The notes under the pieces are model-generated. The model worked only from the letters and a program-made list of their open reading frames with translations, had not been told where the DNA came from and ran no database searches. Position numbers and translations under genes: made by a program. A stretch of 64,000 nucleotides of DNA from Hyphomicrobiales bacterium (lineage in GTDB: Bacteria > Pseudomonadota > Alphaproteobacteria > Rhizobiales > Xanthobacteraceae), in contig JAFKKG010000009.1 of the NCBI GenBank assembly GCA_017305715.1, positions 1 through 64,000 of the forward strand. The letters are read 5' to 3'. Positions within the stretch are counted from its first letter, which is position 1; each line of letters opens with the position of its first letter. Below are positions 8,696 to 18,277 of the stretch, piece after piece.

Positions 8696-10804
8696 TCACC
8701 CCGCGCCAATCAGCGGGATCGCCTCGTCCCGCTCATACAGATACAGCAGGCACCGCAGCGCTTCGCCGCGCTCGCCCCTGAGCTTGGGGTTGTCCTTCAT
8801 GATCCGCAACGCCTCGTCGCGGGCTTGCGTGATGAGCTGGCCGTGGACGTCGGAGCGGGCGATGCGGTAGCCGGGCAGGCCGCTCTGCCGCACACCGAGT
8901 ACGTCGCCTTCGCCGCGCAGTTTCAGATCTTCCTCGGCAATGCGAAAACCGTCGGAGGTTTCGCGGATCACTTTCAGGCGCGCGGTCGACATCTCGTTCA
9001 GCGGCTCCTTGTAGAGCAGCAGGCACGTCGAGGCTTCCGAGCCACGGCCGATCCGGCCGCGCAATTGGTGCAATTGCGCGAGCCCGAACCGTTCGGCGTT
9101 CTCGATCACCATGATGGACGCGGCGGGCACGTCGACGCCGACCTCGACCACGGTGGTGGCGACCAGCAGGCCAATCTCGTGCGCGGCGAATTGCGCCATC
9201 ACGCGGTCCTTTTCGGTGCCTTTCATCTGGCCGTGGACGAGGCCGACGCGGTCGCCAAAACGCTGCTGCAGGCGCTCGAAGCGTTCGGTGGCGTTGGTCA
9301 GGTGCTCGATGCCTTCGGCCTCGGATTCCTCCACCAGCGGACAGATCCAGTAGACCAGCTTGCCGGCCTTGAGCGCGCGGCCGACGCCGTCGATGACTTC
9401 GTCGAGCCGGCTGTTGGGAACCGTGCGGGTATCGATCGGCTGCCGGCCGGCCGGTTTTTCGCGCAGTTCCGAGACGTCCATGTCGCCAAAATATGTCAGC
9501 ACCAGCGTGCGCGGGATCGGGGTCGCGCTCAGCACCAGCACATCGACGGCCTCGCCCTTGTTGGTGAGCGCCAGCCGCTCGCGCACGCCGAAGCGATGCT
9601 GTTCGTCGACCACCGCCAGCGCCAGCGCCTTGAAGATCACGTCGTCCTGGATCAGCGCATGGGTGCCGACCAGGAAATCGATCTCGCCGGCCTCCAGTCG
9701 CGCCAGAATTTCGCGGCGCTCCTTGCCCTTCTCGCGGCCGGTGAGAATCGCGACCCGCATGCCGGCGCGCTCCGCCAGCGGGGTGATGGTCTTGATGTGC
9801 TGGCGCGCCAGAATTTCGGTCGGCGCCATCAGCGCCGCCTGCTTGCCGGCCTCGGTGACGGCGGCGGCGGCCAACAGCGCCACGACAGTCTTGCCGGATC
9901 CGACGTCGCCCTGCAGCAGCCGCAGCATCCGCACCGGCTGGCGCAAATCTTCGATGATGGCGGCGACCGCATCGCGCTGCGACGCCGTCAGCGCATAGGG
10001 CAGCGCATCGATGATCCTGCTGCGCAGATGCCCATCGCCGGCATGGCGATCGCCGGCCGGCCGCCGCAACTGCGCGCGCACCAGCGCCAGCGCCAACTGA
10101 CCGGCCAACAATTCGTCGAAGGCGAGCCGCGACCAGAACGGGCCGTCGGGCAGGATGTCGGTGAGTTCGACCGGGACATGGACCCTGTTGAACGCCTCCC
10201 GGATGGGCGGGAAGTGGCAGCGGCGGATCACTTCCGGGCTGATCCATTCCGGCAATTCAGGGAGCTTTTGCAGCGCCTGCGCGACCGCGCGGCGCAGCGA
10301 ACCGAGCGCGAGGCCCTCGGTCAGGGGGTAGACCGGATCGATGCCGGAGAGTTTTGCGAATGCCGCCTCATCCACGATGTTGGTGGGATGCACGATTTGC
10401 GGAATGCCGTCGTACATCTGCAAGGTGCCGGAGACGTAGCGCTTCTCGCCGACGGGGAGCAGTTTTTCGACATAGCCGGGCTTGGCGCGGAAAAACGTCA
10501 GCACCACATCGCCGGTGTCGTCGCTGGCATGGACGAGATAGGGCGCGCGGGAGTTGCGCGGCGGCGGCGGACGGTGGCGGTCGACAGTGACTTCCAGCGT
10601 GACCACGGTTCCCTGCACCGCCTCGCGAATTTTCGGCCGCGCCCGGCGATCGATCACGCTGGCCGGCAGATGCAGCAGCAGATCGACCAGCCGCGGCGTC
10701 TCGCTGCGGCCGAGCAGATAGCGCAGCAATTTGTCCTGCTTCGGCCCGACGCCGCCAAGCGTCGTGACCGGAGCAAACAGGGGATTGAGCAGAGCAGGGC
10801 GCAT
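8696..10804 (-). CDS. recG: ATP-dependent DNA helicase RecG
   Basis: Protein of 702 residues. The start at 10804 (MRPALLNPLFAPVTTLGGVG) is chosen because upstream in-frame codons run through repeat DNA. An N-terminal wedge/OB domain contains the LLxHLPxxxIDRR-type segment. Helicase motifs follow: Walker A GDVGSGKT (about 297-304), DEQHRFG motif II, SATPIPRT motif III, and the C-terminal helicase motifs VEVGVDVPAAS and QLRGRIGRG, with the RecG tail AIPL. It remodels stalled replication forks and branched intermediates. It is convergent with DUF502. Confidence 0.97.
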   Translation of the reverse strand: MRPALLNPLFAPVTTLGGVGPKQDKLLRYLLGRSETPRLVDLLLHLPASVIDRRARPKIREAVQGTVVTLEVTVDRHRPPPPRNSRAPYLVHASDDTGDVVLTFFRAKPGYVEKLLPVGEKRYVSGTLQMYDGIPQIVHPTNIVDEAAFAKLSGIDPVYPLTEGLALGSLRRAVAQALQKLPELPEWISPEVIRRCHFPPIREAFNRVHVPVELTDILPDGPFWSRLAFDELLAGQLALALVRAQLRRPAGDRHAGDGHLRSRIIDALPYALTASQRDAVAAIIEDLRQPVRMLRLLQGDVGSGKTVVALLAAAAVTEAGKQAALMAPTEILARQHIKTITPLAERAGMRVAILTGREKGKERREILARLEAGEIDFLVGTHALIQDDVIFKALALAVVDEQHRFGVRERLALTNKGEAVDVLVLSATPIPRTLVLTYFGDMDVSELREKPAGRQPIDTRTVPNSRLDEVIDGVGRALKAGKLVYWICPLVEESEAEGIEHLTNATERFERLQQRFGDRVGLVHGQMKGTEKDRVMAQFAAHEIGLLVATTVVEVGVDVPAASIMVIENAERFGLAQLHQLRGRIGRGSEASTCLLLYKEPLNEMSTARLKVIRETSDGFRIAEEDLKLRGEGDVLGVRQSGLPGYRIARSDVHGQLITQARDEALRIMKDNPKLRGERGEALRCLLYLYERDEAIPLIGAG

Positions 10805-10815
10805 CGGGTTTTCTA

Positions 10816-10895
10816 CTGTCATGCGCGGACTTGATCCGCGCATCCATCTTTCAAAGACGATGGATTGCCGGGTCAAGCCCGGCAATTACAGCATA
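10816..10895. repeat. Palindromic intergenic repeat upstream of recG
   Basis: Two nested hairpins lie side by side: TGCGCGGACTTGATCCGCGCA (two words of 10 around ACTTGAT) and TTGCCGGGTCAAGCCCGGCAA. They occupy the space just upstream of the recG start and before sdhE. The arrangement resembles the common Rhizobiales palindromic unit. The recG frame remains open through it, which would falsely lengthen recG. Confidence 0.6.
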
Positions 10896-10999
10896 GTTGA
10901 TAACTTGCGGAATCGTGGGGCTGACATCTGCCGTTCCGGTCGCTATATCAACCCCGCCCGGCACGTCCGGGCTTTTGGCGTTCGGATGGGAATGGGACA

Positions 11000-11290
11000 A
11001 TGACGGGTTCGACACGGTCGAGCGAGGGGCTCGATGACCGCCGCAAGCGGCTTTTGTTTCGCTGCTGGCATCGCGGCACCCGCGAGATGGATCTCATCCT
11101 GGGGCGCTTTGCGGATGCGGAGATATCGAACCTGTCTGATAGCGATATGGCCGAACTGGAGCGCCTGCTTGAGGTGCCCGATCCCGACCTCTATGCCGCG
11201 CTGACCGGCGACAAGCCGCTGGCCCCCGAATACACCAGCGCGCTGTTCGATCGCATCAAGGCGCGCCGCGCCGTGGACCACGACGTATGA
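11000..11290 (+). CDS. sdhE: Succinate dehydrogenase FAD assembly factor SdhE (DUF339)
   Basis: Protein of 96 residues, the usual size. It has the SdhE core: RRKRLLFRCWHRGTREMD (containing the RGxxE/M flavinylation motif), then LEVPDPDLYAALTG. The family promotes covalent FAD attachment to SdhA. The stop overlaps the mfd start (ATGA at 11287-11290), so translation is probably coupled. The same sdhE-mfd order is widespread in Rhizobiales. Confidence 0.93.
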   Translation: MTGSTRSSEGLDDRRKRLLFRCWHRGTREMDLILGRFADAEISNLSDSDMAELERLLEVPDPDLYAALTGDKPLAPEYTSALFDRIKARRAVDHDV

Positions 11291-14200
11291 AGTCACCCGT
11301 GAAATCGCCGGCCGCGTTGCTGGCCCCCGGCCGCGCGCTCACCTTTGCCAACGTCGCCGAGGGCGCCGAGGGGCTGGTTGTCGCCGACCTCGCACGCGCC
11401 GTCGCGGCCAAGCCGAAGCCGCCGGCGGTGAGCCTTGCCGTTGTCTGCCGCGACGGCCCCCGCATGCAGCAATTGGCGCGGGCGCTGGAATTTTTCGCAC
11501 CCGATTTGCCGGTCATGCAGTTCCCGGCCTGGGACTGCCAGCCCTATGACCGGGTGTCGCCGCATGGCGGCGTCCTGGCGCAGCGCCTGACCACGCTGGC
11601 GCGGCTGTCGCGGCTTCAGGGGAGCGACAAGCCGCTGATCGTGCTGACCACGGTCAACGCCATCGTGCAGCGCGTGCCGGCGCGCGAAGTCGTGGCGGCG
11701 CAGGCGCTGTCGGTCGCGCCGGGCCATGTGGTGCCGATGGATTCCATCGTCGCCTGGCTCGAGCATAATGGCTACAACCGCTCTTCCACCGTGCGCGAGC
11801 CCGGCGAATACGCCGTGCGCGGCGGCATTCTCGACCTTTTTCCCGCCGGGCTCGACCAGCCGGTGCGGTTCGATTTCTTCGGCGACAGCCTGGAATCGAT
11901 CCGGACCTTTGACGCCGAGACCCAGCGCACGCTGCTCGACATGCGCGCGCTCGATCTGGTTCCGGTCTCCGAATTCCAGTTGGTCACCGAGACCATCCGC
12001 CGCTTCCGCATGGGCTATGTCGCGACCTTCGGCGCGCCGCAACGCGACGACCTGCTGTATGAGGCGGTCAGCGAAGGCCGCCGGCATCCCGGCATGGAAC
12101 ACTGGTTGCCGCTGTTCCAGGAGCGGATGGATACGCTGTTCGATTATCTCGATGGCGCGCCGGTCGCGATCGAGCCGCAAAGCGAGGACGCGGCGCGGGA
12201 ACGCTTCAGGCAGATCAACGACTATTACGAGGCCAGGCGCGAGGCGCTGGAGCATCCCGGCGGCGGCGCGATCTACAAACCGCTCCCGCCGGACCGGCTC
12301 TATCTAACGGAACAGGAATGGACGACGCGGCTGGGCGAGGCGGCCCTTGCGCGGTTGACGCCGTTCGCGGTGCCGGATGACGGCGCCGACGTGTTCGATG
12401 CCGGCGCGCGGCAGGGCCGCAGCTTCGCGCCGGAGCGTGCGGATACGGCAATCAACGTGTTCGAGGCCGTGGTGGCGCATGTGCTGGCGTTGCAGGCGCA
12501 GCGCAAGAAGGTGGTGATCACGCTGTGGAGCGAAGGCTCGCGCGACCGCATGGGCAGCATGCTGCGCGACCACAAGCTGCACAACCTCACCAGCGTCAAC
12601 GCCTGGCGCACGGTACAGGCCACGCCGCGCAATGAAGCCATGCTGGCGGTGGTCGGCATGGAGTCCGGGTTCGAGACCGATGACGTCGCCGTCATCAGCG
12701 AGCAGGATATTCTTGGCGACCGTCTGGTGCGGCCGCGCAAATCTAGCCGCAAGCTCGACAATTTCATCTCGGAGGTCACGAGCCTCTCGACCGGCGACCT
12801 CGTGGTTCACGTCGAGCACGGTATCGGCCGCTTTGTCGGGTTGCAGACCATCGAGGTCGGCGGCGCGCCGCATGACTGCCTCGAATTGCATTACGCCGCC
12901 GAGACAAAGCTGTTCCTCCCCGTCGAGAACATCGAACTGCTGTCGCGCTACGGCTCCGACCACGCCAATGTCGAACTCGACCGGCTGGGCGGCGGCGGCT
13001 GGCAGGCGCGCAAGGCCAAACTCAAGAACCGCATCCGCGAGATCGCGGGCGAGCTGATCAAGATCGCGGCCGAGCGGCATCTGCACGAGGCGCCGAAAAT
13101 GCCGGTGCAGCCGCATGTCTATGACGAATTCTGCGCGCGTTTCCCCTATGAGGAGACCGAGGACCAGCTTGGCGCCATCACATCCACGCTGAAGGACCTC
13201 GAAAGCGGCCGCCCGATGGACCGGCTGATCTGCGGCGACGTCGGATTTGGCAAGACGGAAGTCGCGCTGCGCGCCGCGTTCGCCGTGGCGCTCGACGGCA
13301 AGCAGGTCGCGGTGGTGGTGCCGACCACGCTCCTGGCGCGGCAGCACAGCAAGAATTTCGCCGAGCGTTTTCGCGGATTCCCGGTCAACGTCGCGCAGGC
13401 TTCGCGGCTGATCCCGGCCAAGGAATTGAACCAGGTCAAGAAGGGGATCGCCGAGGGGGGCGTCGACATCGTCGTCGGCACCCACGCGCTGCTCGGCAAG
13501 TCGATCAAGTTCCGCGATCTCGGCCTCCTGATCGTCGACGAGGAGCAGCATTTTGGCGTCAGCCACAAGGAGCGGCTGAAGCAATTGCGGGCGCAGGTCC
13601 ATGTGCTGACGCTGAGCGCGACGCCGATCCCGCGTACGCTGCAACTGGCGCTGACCGGCGTGCGCGATCTGTCGATCATCGCCTCGCCCCCGGTCGATCG
13701 TCTGGCGGTGCGCACCTTCGTCGCGCCGCACGATCCCCTGATGATCCGCGAGGCGCTGTTGCGCGAACGCTACCGCGGCGGTCAGGCGTTCTATGTGGTG
13801 CCGCGCATCGAGGACCTTGCCGGCGTCAAGGACTTCCTCGACAAGAACGTGCCGGAAATGAAGGTCGCGGTCGCGCATGGCCAGATGCCGCCAACCGTGA
13901 TCGAGGACATCATGTCGGCGTTCTATGACGGCAAATACGACATCCTGCTGTCGACCACGATCATCGAGTCCGGGCTCGATATCCCGACGGCGAACACGCT
14001 GATCGTGCACCGCGCCGACATGTTCGGCCTCGCGCAGCTCTACCAGTTGCGCGGCCGGGTGGGGCGCTCGAAGCTGCGCGCCTATGCGCTGTTCACGCTG
14101 CCGGCGCAGCAGAAGATCACAGCGCAGGCGGAACGGCGGCTGAAAGTGCTGCAATCGCTGGAGACGCTGGGGGCGGGCTTCCAACTCGCCTCCCACGACC

Positions 14201-14805
14201 TCGATATCCGCGGCGCCGGCAATCTGCTCGGCGAGGAACAGTCCGGCCACATCAAGGAAGTCGGTTTCGAACTCTATCAGTCGATGCTGGAGGAAGCGAT
14301 CCTCAACCTCAAGGCCGGCGTGTCCGAGCCCGCGGCCGACCGCTGGTCGCCGCAGATCACCATCGGCATGCCGGTGCTGATCCCGGAGGACTATGTCGCC
14401 GACCTCGCGGTGCGGTTGTCGCTGTACCGCCGGCTCGCCGATCTCGAAACCGACGAGGAGATCGACAATTTCGCCGCCGAGATGCGCGACCGTTTCGGCG
14501 TGCTGCCGGACGAGGTGCGCTATCTGTTCAAGGTCGCGGCCATCAAGGCCTATTGCCGCAGAGCCAATGTCGAGAAGGTCGATGCCGGGCCGAAGGGCGC
14601 GGTCATCACCTTCCGCGACAACAAATTCGCGCAGCCGGACCGGCTGGTCCATTTCATCCGCCAGCACGGCCAGGCCGCGAAGGTGCGCCCGGACATGAAG
14701 GTGGTGTTCCTGCAGGTCTGGAAGACGCCGGAAGAACGGCTGCTGGGCACGACGGAGATTCTGCGGCAACTCGCCAACCTCGCCGAGAACAAGAAGGCGG
14801 CGTAG
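11287..14805 (+). CDS. mfd: Transcription-repair coupling factor Mfd
   Basis: Protein of 1172 residues, full length. Order: UvrB-like N-terminal domains (about 1-350; FPAWDCQPYDRVSPHG, YAVRGGILDLFP), RNA-polymerase-interaction domain (GDLVVHVEHGIGRFVG), then RecG-like translocase with Walker A GDVGFGKTEVAL near 649, DEEQHFG near 750, SATPIPRTLQL, QLRGRVGRS, and a C-terminal TRCF domain. It displaces RNA polymerase stalled at lesions and recruits UvrA. It overlaps sdhE by four bases. Confidence 0.97.
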   Translation: MKSPVKSPAALLAPGRALTFANVAEGAEGLVVADLARAVAAKPKPPAVSLAVVCRDGPRMQQLARALEFFAPDLPVMQFPAWDCQPYDRVSPHGGVLAQRLTTLARLSRLQGSDKPLIVLTTVNAIVQRVPAREVVAAQALSVAPGHVVPMDSIVAWLEHNGYNRSSTVREPGEYAVRGGILDLFPAGLDQPVRFDFFGDSLESIRTFDAETQRTLLDMRALDLVPVSEFQLVTETIRRFRMGYVATFGAPQRDDLLYEAVSEGRRHPGMEHWLPLFQERMDTLFDYLDGAPVAIEPQSEDAARERFRQINDYYEARREALEHPGGGAIYKPLPPDRLYLTEQEWTTRLGEAALARLTPFAVPDDGADVFDAGARQGRSFAPERADTAINVFEAVVAHVLALQAQRKKVVITLWSEGSRDRMGSMLRDHKLHNLTSVNAWRTVQATPRNEAMLAVVGMESGFETDDVAVISEQDILGDRLVRPRKSSRKLDNFISEVTSLSTGDLVVHVEHGIGRFVGLQTIEVGGAPHDCLELHYAAETKLFLPVENIELLSRYGSDHANVELDRLGGGGWQARKAKLKNRIREIAGELIKIAAERHLHEAPKMPVQPHVYDEFCARFPYEETEDQLGAITSTLKDLESGRPMDRLICGDVGFGKTEVALRAAFAVALDGKQVAVVVPTTLLARQHSKNFAERFRGFPVNVAQASRLIPAKELNQVKKGIAEGGVDIVVGTHALLGKSIKFRDLGLLIVDEEQHFGVSHKERLKQLRAQVHVLTLSATPIPRTLQLALTGVRDLSIIASPPVDRLAVRTFVAPHDPLMIREALLRERYRGGQAFYVVPRIEDLAGVKDFLDKNVPEMKVAVAHGQMPPTVIEDIMSAFYDGKYDILLSTTIIESGLDIPTANTLIVHRADMFGLAQLYQLRGRVGRSKLRAYALFTLPAQQKITAQAERRLKVLQSLETLGAGFQLASHDLDIRGAGNLLGEEQSGHIKEVGFELYQSMLEEAILNLKAGVSEPAADRWSPQITIGMPVLIPEDYVADLAVRLSLYRRLADLETDEEIDNFAAEMRDRFGVLPDEVRYLFKVAAIKAYCRRANVEKVDAGPKGAVITFRDNKFAQPDRLVHFIRQHGQAAKVRPDMKVVFLQVWKTPEERLLGTTEILRQLANLAENKKAA

Positions 14806-14822
14806 CTCTCTGAGGCATCCTC

Positions 14823-14900
14823 GTCATCGCGAGCGAAGCGAAGCAATCCATCCAGCGGCAACGGAAGAATGGATTGCTCGTCGCTTTCCTCCTCGCAGGA
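14823..14900. repeat. Intergenic inverted repeat after mfd
   Basis: GCGAGCGAAGCGAAGCAATC at 14830-14849 faces GGATTGCTCGTCGCTTTCC further right, around a spacer. It is the same element family as 8599-8685. It separates mfd from the convergent PRC-barrel gene. Confidence 0.6.
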
Positions 14901-14966
14901 ACGGAAGCGCAAACAGCCGCCGGCGCTACCGCCGACGGCCGTTCTCACGTGGCAAAAGCGCAACCC

Positions 14967-15362
14967 TTACTTCGGATATTTGAACTCGGGCGCGGCCTTC
15001 AGCGCTTCCTTGGTGGTGTTCATCGACGCCATCCATTTGTCGTTCTTGGCGTCGCGGCGAACACTGACCGAGGACGGCGACACCGCGACATAGTGCTCGC
15101 CCACGCCGAGGAAGCCGCCGACCGACAGGATCAGCGCGTCGATCTGGTTGTTCTTGATGGCGATGTCGGTGATCTCGCCGATCGATTCTTCCTTCTGGTT
15201 ATAGACGTTCAGTCCCTTCAGCTTCGAAGAGAACATCTCGTCCTTCGAGACCGTCGAGTATTTGGCTTCCGCAGGCGCGGCGCCGACGGTCTTGGCGTCC
15301 TCGGCGAATGCCGGGCTTGCGAGCAAGGCCAGTGACGCGGTGATCAATGCAATTTTCTTCAT
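14967..15362 (-). CDS. Secreted PRC-barrel domain protein
   Basis: Protein of 131 residues. A clear signal peptide (MKKIALITASLALLASPAFA-ED) is followed by one PRC-barrel (about 45-105): LKGLNVYNQKEESIGEITDIAIKN, then GGFLGVGEHYVAVSP. A short C-terminal tail contains NTTKEALKAAPEF. The family is a small beta-barrel used as a regulatory or binding module. Secreted single-barrel members are abundant in Bradyrhizobium and their role is unknown. AGGA lies a few bases before the ATG. Confidence 0.88.
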   Translation of the reverse strand: MKKIALITASLALLASPAFAEDAKTVGAAPAEAKYSTVSKDEMFSSKLKGLNVYNQKEESIGEITDIAIKNNQIDALILSVGGFLGVGEHYVAVSPSSVSVRRDAKNDKWMASMNTTKEALKAAPEFKYPK

Positions 15363-15438
15363 GTGGTCCTCCAGTGCAGAATTGCTGTTCTACAATGCAG
15401 GACTGCAAGGGATGTTCCGTCAGCGATGACGGAACATT

Positions 15439-16680
15439 TTACGACGCGGCGCGCTGCGCCTCCTCGTCCAACCGCGCCAGCAGCGATTTTGCGGAATCGT
15501 TCGGCTCCAGCGTGGCAACCGTGACGGTCGGCTCCGCGCGGGCGTCGACCCTGCCGCGATGGGTGTGGCGCATCACGCTGGACAATCGCCGGGCGATCGC
15601 ATGCGCGGTCTTCAGGTCGGTTTCGACGAAGGTGACGATGACCGAGCCATTGTCGAAGATGGCGCCAAAATCCATTTGCCGCATCAGGCGGCTGATGATG
15701 CGCGCGCCGTCGAGCTGGGCGCGGGGGTGCGCGGGATCAAAGGCAAATTGCGCCACGGAGAGGCCGCCGCCGCGTTCCTGGGTCTGATAGACGGCGGTGG
15801 CGAAATCGCGTTCGAACGCGGCCGATGTGAGCAATCCGGTCCGGGCGTCGACCAGGCCCTCGGCGTCGATCGAGCGCAGCGTCCGGCTCAAATGCGCTTC
15901 GAAGGCGTGCTGGCGGATCAGCGGCATCGCGGTGGCCACGATCTGCGCCGGCTCGCCGCCGAGGATTTCGAGGTTCGGCAGGTCGTAGGTGGGCAGCAGA
16001 TCGCCTGACGTCACCACGACAGGCAGATGGCGGAAGCGGGCATCTTCGGCCAGCACGGTCAGGAAAGCATCGACCACGCGCGGGCTGAAACCTTCGCCAA
16101 GCACGATGCCGTCGATGTCGCGGGCGTTGAGATGCTTCGCCGCGGCCTCGATGCTGAGCGCGCCGACGACGCCGGTTTGCTCACCGAGCGACACGGAAAG
16201 CGTCGGGTAGGCGCCGCCGCGGCCGATCAGCAACGCGGTGGCGTCCCGGGCGGTGTCGATATTCGACAGTGCCATCGGGATCGCCGGCACTTGCCGCCGC
16301 ATCACCGTCGCGTGCAGGGCACGGATACGCAGCGCCGCGCGCAGGCGCGCCGCCAGACGGCTGGAATCAGCGTGACCTTGGAAACCCTGGCTTGGGAAAA
16401 ACGGTATCGCGTTGTCGGGAAGCCGTGCGCGGGGATCGACGGCGATCAGCGGCAAATAGAGGGGGCGTGAAGCGATCGGCATGGCCAGCGCGGCAAAGGC
16501 GGCTTGATCGACATCGGCGGCGGCGGCCAGCACCGCGGCCGGCTGCACCTGTTCGATCGCGCGGCCAGCGTCCGCCCATCCGGACTCGACGACCGGAAAC
16601 AGCCCTGCCGCATCGAGCGCGGGGGCAAATGACGGCCGCCCGGCGGTCGATACGACGAGGATGGGGCCTTGCTGGGACAT
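15439..16680 (-). CDS. Receiver-like protein with degenerate GGDEF domain
   Basis: Protein of 413 residues. The N-terminal half has Rossmann-like alternation resembling response-regulator folds (PLYLPLIAVDPRARLPD; RHLPVVVTSGDLLPTYDLP) but no clear phosphoacceptor. From about residue 275 a diguanylate-cyclase-like start appears (DARTGLLTSAAFERDFATAV), followed by the family helix-strand pattern. At the catalytic turn the sequence reads FDNGSVIVTF instead of GGDEF, so cyclase activity is not expected. It may be a c-di-GMP-related scaffold or a sensor. No ribosome-binding site stands out. Confidence 0.65.
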   Translation of the reverse strand: MSQQGPILVVSTAGRPSFAPALDAAGLFPVVESGWADAGRAIEQVQPAAVLAAAADVDQAAFAALAMPIASRPLYLPLIAVDPRARLPDNAIPFFPSQGFQGHADSSRLAARLRAALRIRALHATVMRRQVPAIPMALSNIDTARDATALLIGRGGAYPTLSVSLGEQTGVVGALSIEAAAKHLNARDIDGIVLGEGFSPRVVDAFLTVLAEDARFRHLPVVVTSGDLLPTYDLPNLEILGGEPAQIVATAMPLIRQHAFEAHLSRTLRSIDAEGLVDARTGLLTSAAFERDFATAVYQTQERGGGLSVAQFAFDPAHPRAQLDGARIISRLMRQMDFGAIFDNGSVIVTFVETDLKTAHAIARRLSSVMRHTHRGRVDARAEPTVTVATLEPNDSAKSLLARLDEEAQRAAS

Positions 16681-16771
16681 CGGACAACTCGGATCGAGTG
16701 CACGCCGTGCGGGAACGCGATCCTAGTTGGGGTGGCTTAATGTGGCGTCAACGCAACCTGCTTGCGTGACC

Positions 16772-18277
16772 CTAGGTGGTATTAAGGCGATCGCGAAACG
16801 CTTCGACCATCAAGGGGTTAAGCCCGAGTTCCGTCAGGGCGTCGCGGGCGCGGGCATTGTCCTGGGCGCGGCCAGCGAGCCGATGGCCGCTAAGGCGATC
16901 CGGCAGCGCGGTGAGCAGCGCACCTTGTCCCAATCGTCTCGCCCATTCCTGCAGGTCCTGCGCGAGGAAGCGGTAGCCGCCGACCGCCATGATCCCGGAC
17001 GGCGGCGCTGTGATGTTGATGGCGCCGGTGGAGCGGTCGAGCCGGGCCGAATAATCGGTGTCGACGTAGTCGCGGGGGGGAGCAGCAATGAGCGTGTCGC
17101 CGGGCGGCGGTGGGGGCGCATAGGCGGCGACCGGGATCATCGGGCCGCGCAAGCCCAGGGTGCCGCGCGGCGTCAGCAGAATATCGCCCGCCACCAAGGA
17201 GCCCGGCAGTTCGCGCGGCGCGCCATGCGGTCCGGGCTTGATCAGGGCCGGCGAGCCATCGTCGGCGATCCGGCGCGCACCGAACAGGCCGGCCTCGCCG
17301 AACAGATAGACGTCGGTCAGCGTCGCCCGCGGGGCCGACCAGCACGCGCTCGACATCACCTGTTCCGGCGCGCGCCACAGGCCGATGACATGACGCAAGC
17401 CCGGCAGGGAGGTGACGACATCGAGTTCATCCAGGCGCAACGCCAGTTGCGCCGGCGCAATCAGCGTGTCGCAGCCGTGATCATTGAGCTGCTGCTTCAG
17501 CACCTCCTCGTCGAACGGATGGTGCAGCACCAGGGTTCCACCCGACAACAGCCAGACCGTCAGCGACGAGGCGAGGCCGGCAAACGACATCGGTGAAAAC
17601 GCCGACAGGATGGTGGCGCCCTGCGGAATGTCGCTTTCGAGCGAGACCGACAGTCCGCCCGCGATCAGGCCGAGATGGGCACGCGGCACGGGCCGGAAAC
17701 CGTCCGACGTCAGGTCGAACGAGATCAGCGCCGCCTTGCGGCCATCCTGGATCACGGGGCGCGCGGTGGTGGATTCCCGCAGGATCGCATGGTCGAGCGA
17801 GGCCATGCCTTCCGGCAGATCGGTGCCGAAGCCGCAGACATGGCGGATCGAAAACGCTTCGGCCGCAGCGTTCATGGCCAGGTCCGCATAGACGATGCCG
17901 TCGACCTTGCCCGACGTCACGATCGCGCGCGCCGCGGTCCGGTTGAGCGCCATGGTCAATTCCGCCTGTCGCCACAACAGCGGCAGCACGGCGACCACCA
18001 GGCCGGCGCGATAGGCGGCAAGTATCGTCAGCGCGAATTCGATGGTGTTCGGCAACTGCACCGCGACGACGGAGTTGGCCGGCAATCCGGACTCGATGAA
18101 GTGCGCGGCGAGCGCGGAAATGACGCGGTCGGCCTGGGCGTAGGTGAGGCGTTTTGCCTTCTGGCCGGTGATGCGCGGCTTGTTGACGGGATCGACCAGC
18201 GCCAGCGCATCCGGTTGCCGGGCCAGCGACCGCTTGAACAACGTATCGAGCGTGGGTGAAGCGAGGGGCTGGTTCAT
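16772..18277 (-). CDS. Class I adenylate-forming (acyl-CoA synthetase-like) protein, eroded P-loop
   Basis: Protein of 501 residues. The start at 18277 overlaps the stop of the preceding gene (ATGA), which fixes it and implies translational coupling. The N-terminal half follows the AMP-binding family: LTYAQADRVISALAAHF, VVAVQLPNTIEF, AAYRAGLVVAVLPLLWRQAEL. However, the usual Ser/Thr/Gly-rich ATP loop (TSGTTGxPK) is replaced near residues 184-200 by SFDLTSDGFRPVPRAH, and the YGxTE motif reads YLFGEAG. The final catalytic Lys motif is not evident. It may be a non-catalytic or altered-specificity member. The partner is a solute-binding protein. Confidence 0.75.
   Translation of the reverse strand: MNQPLASPTLDTLFKRSLARQPDALALVDPVNKPRITGQKAKRLTYAQADRVISALAAHFIESGLPANSVVAVQLPNTIEFALTILAAYRAGLVVAVLPLLWRQAELTMALNRTAARAIVTSGKVDGIVYADLAMNAAAEAFSIRHVCGFGTDLPEGMASLDHAILRESTTARPVIQDGRKAALISFDLTSDGFRPVPRAHLGLIAGGLSVSLESDIPQGATILSAFSPMSFAGLASSLTVWLLSGGTLVLHHPFDEEVLKQQLNDHGCDTLIAPAQLALRLDELDVVTSLPGLRHVIGLWRAPEQVMSSACWSAPRATLTDVYLFGEAGLFGARRIADDGSPALIKPGPHGAPRELPGSLVAGDILLTPRGTLGLRGPMIPVAAYAPPPPPGDTLIAAPPRDYVDTDYSARLDRSTGAINITAPPSGIMAVGGYRFLAQDLQEWARRLGQGALLTALPDRLSGHRLAGRAQDNARARDALTELGLNPLMVEAFRDRLNTT

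Noticed and set aside
7949-10834. Long + strand open frame of 961 codons
   Set aside because: It runs antisense through recG, which has all helicase motifs. The translated frame is His/Arg/Gln-rich and has no family.
12304-14769. Minus-strand open frame of 821 codons
   Set aside because: Antisense shadow of mfd caused by high GC; composition is unnatural.
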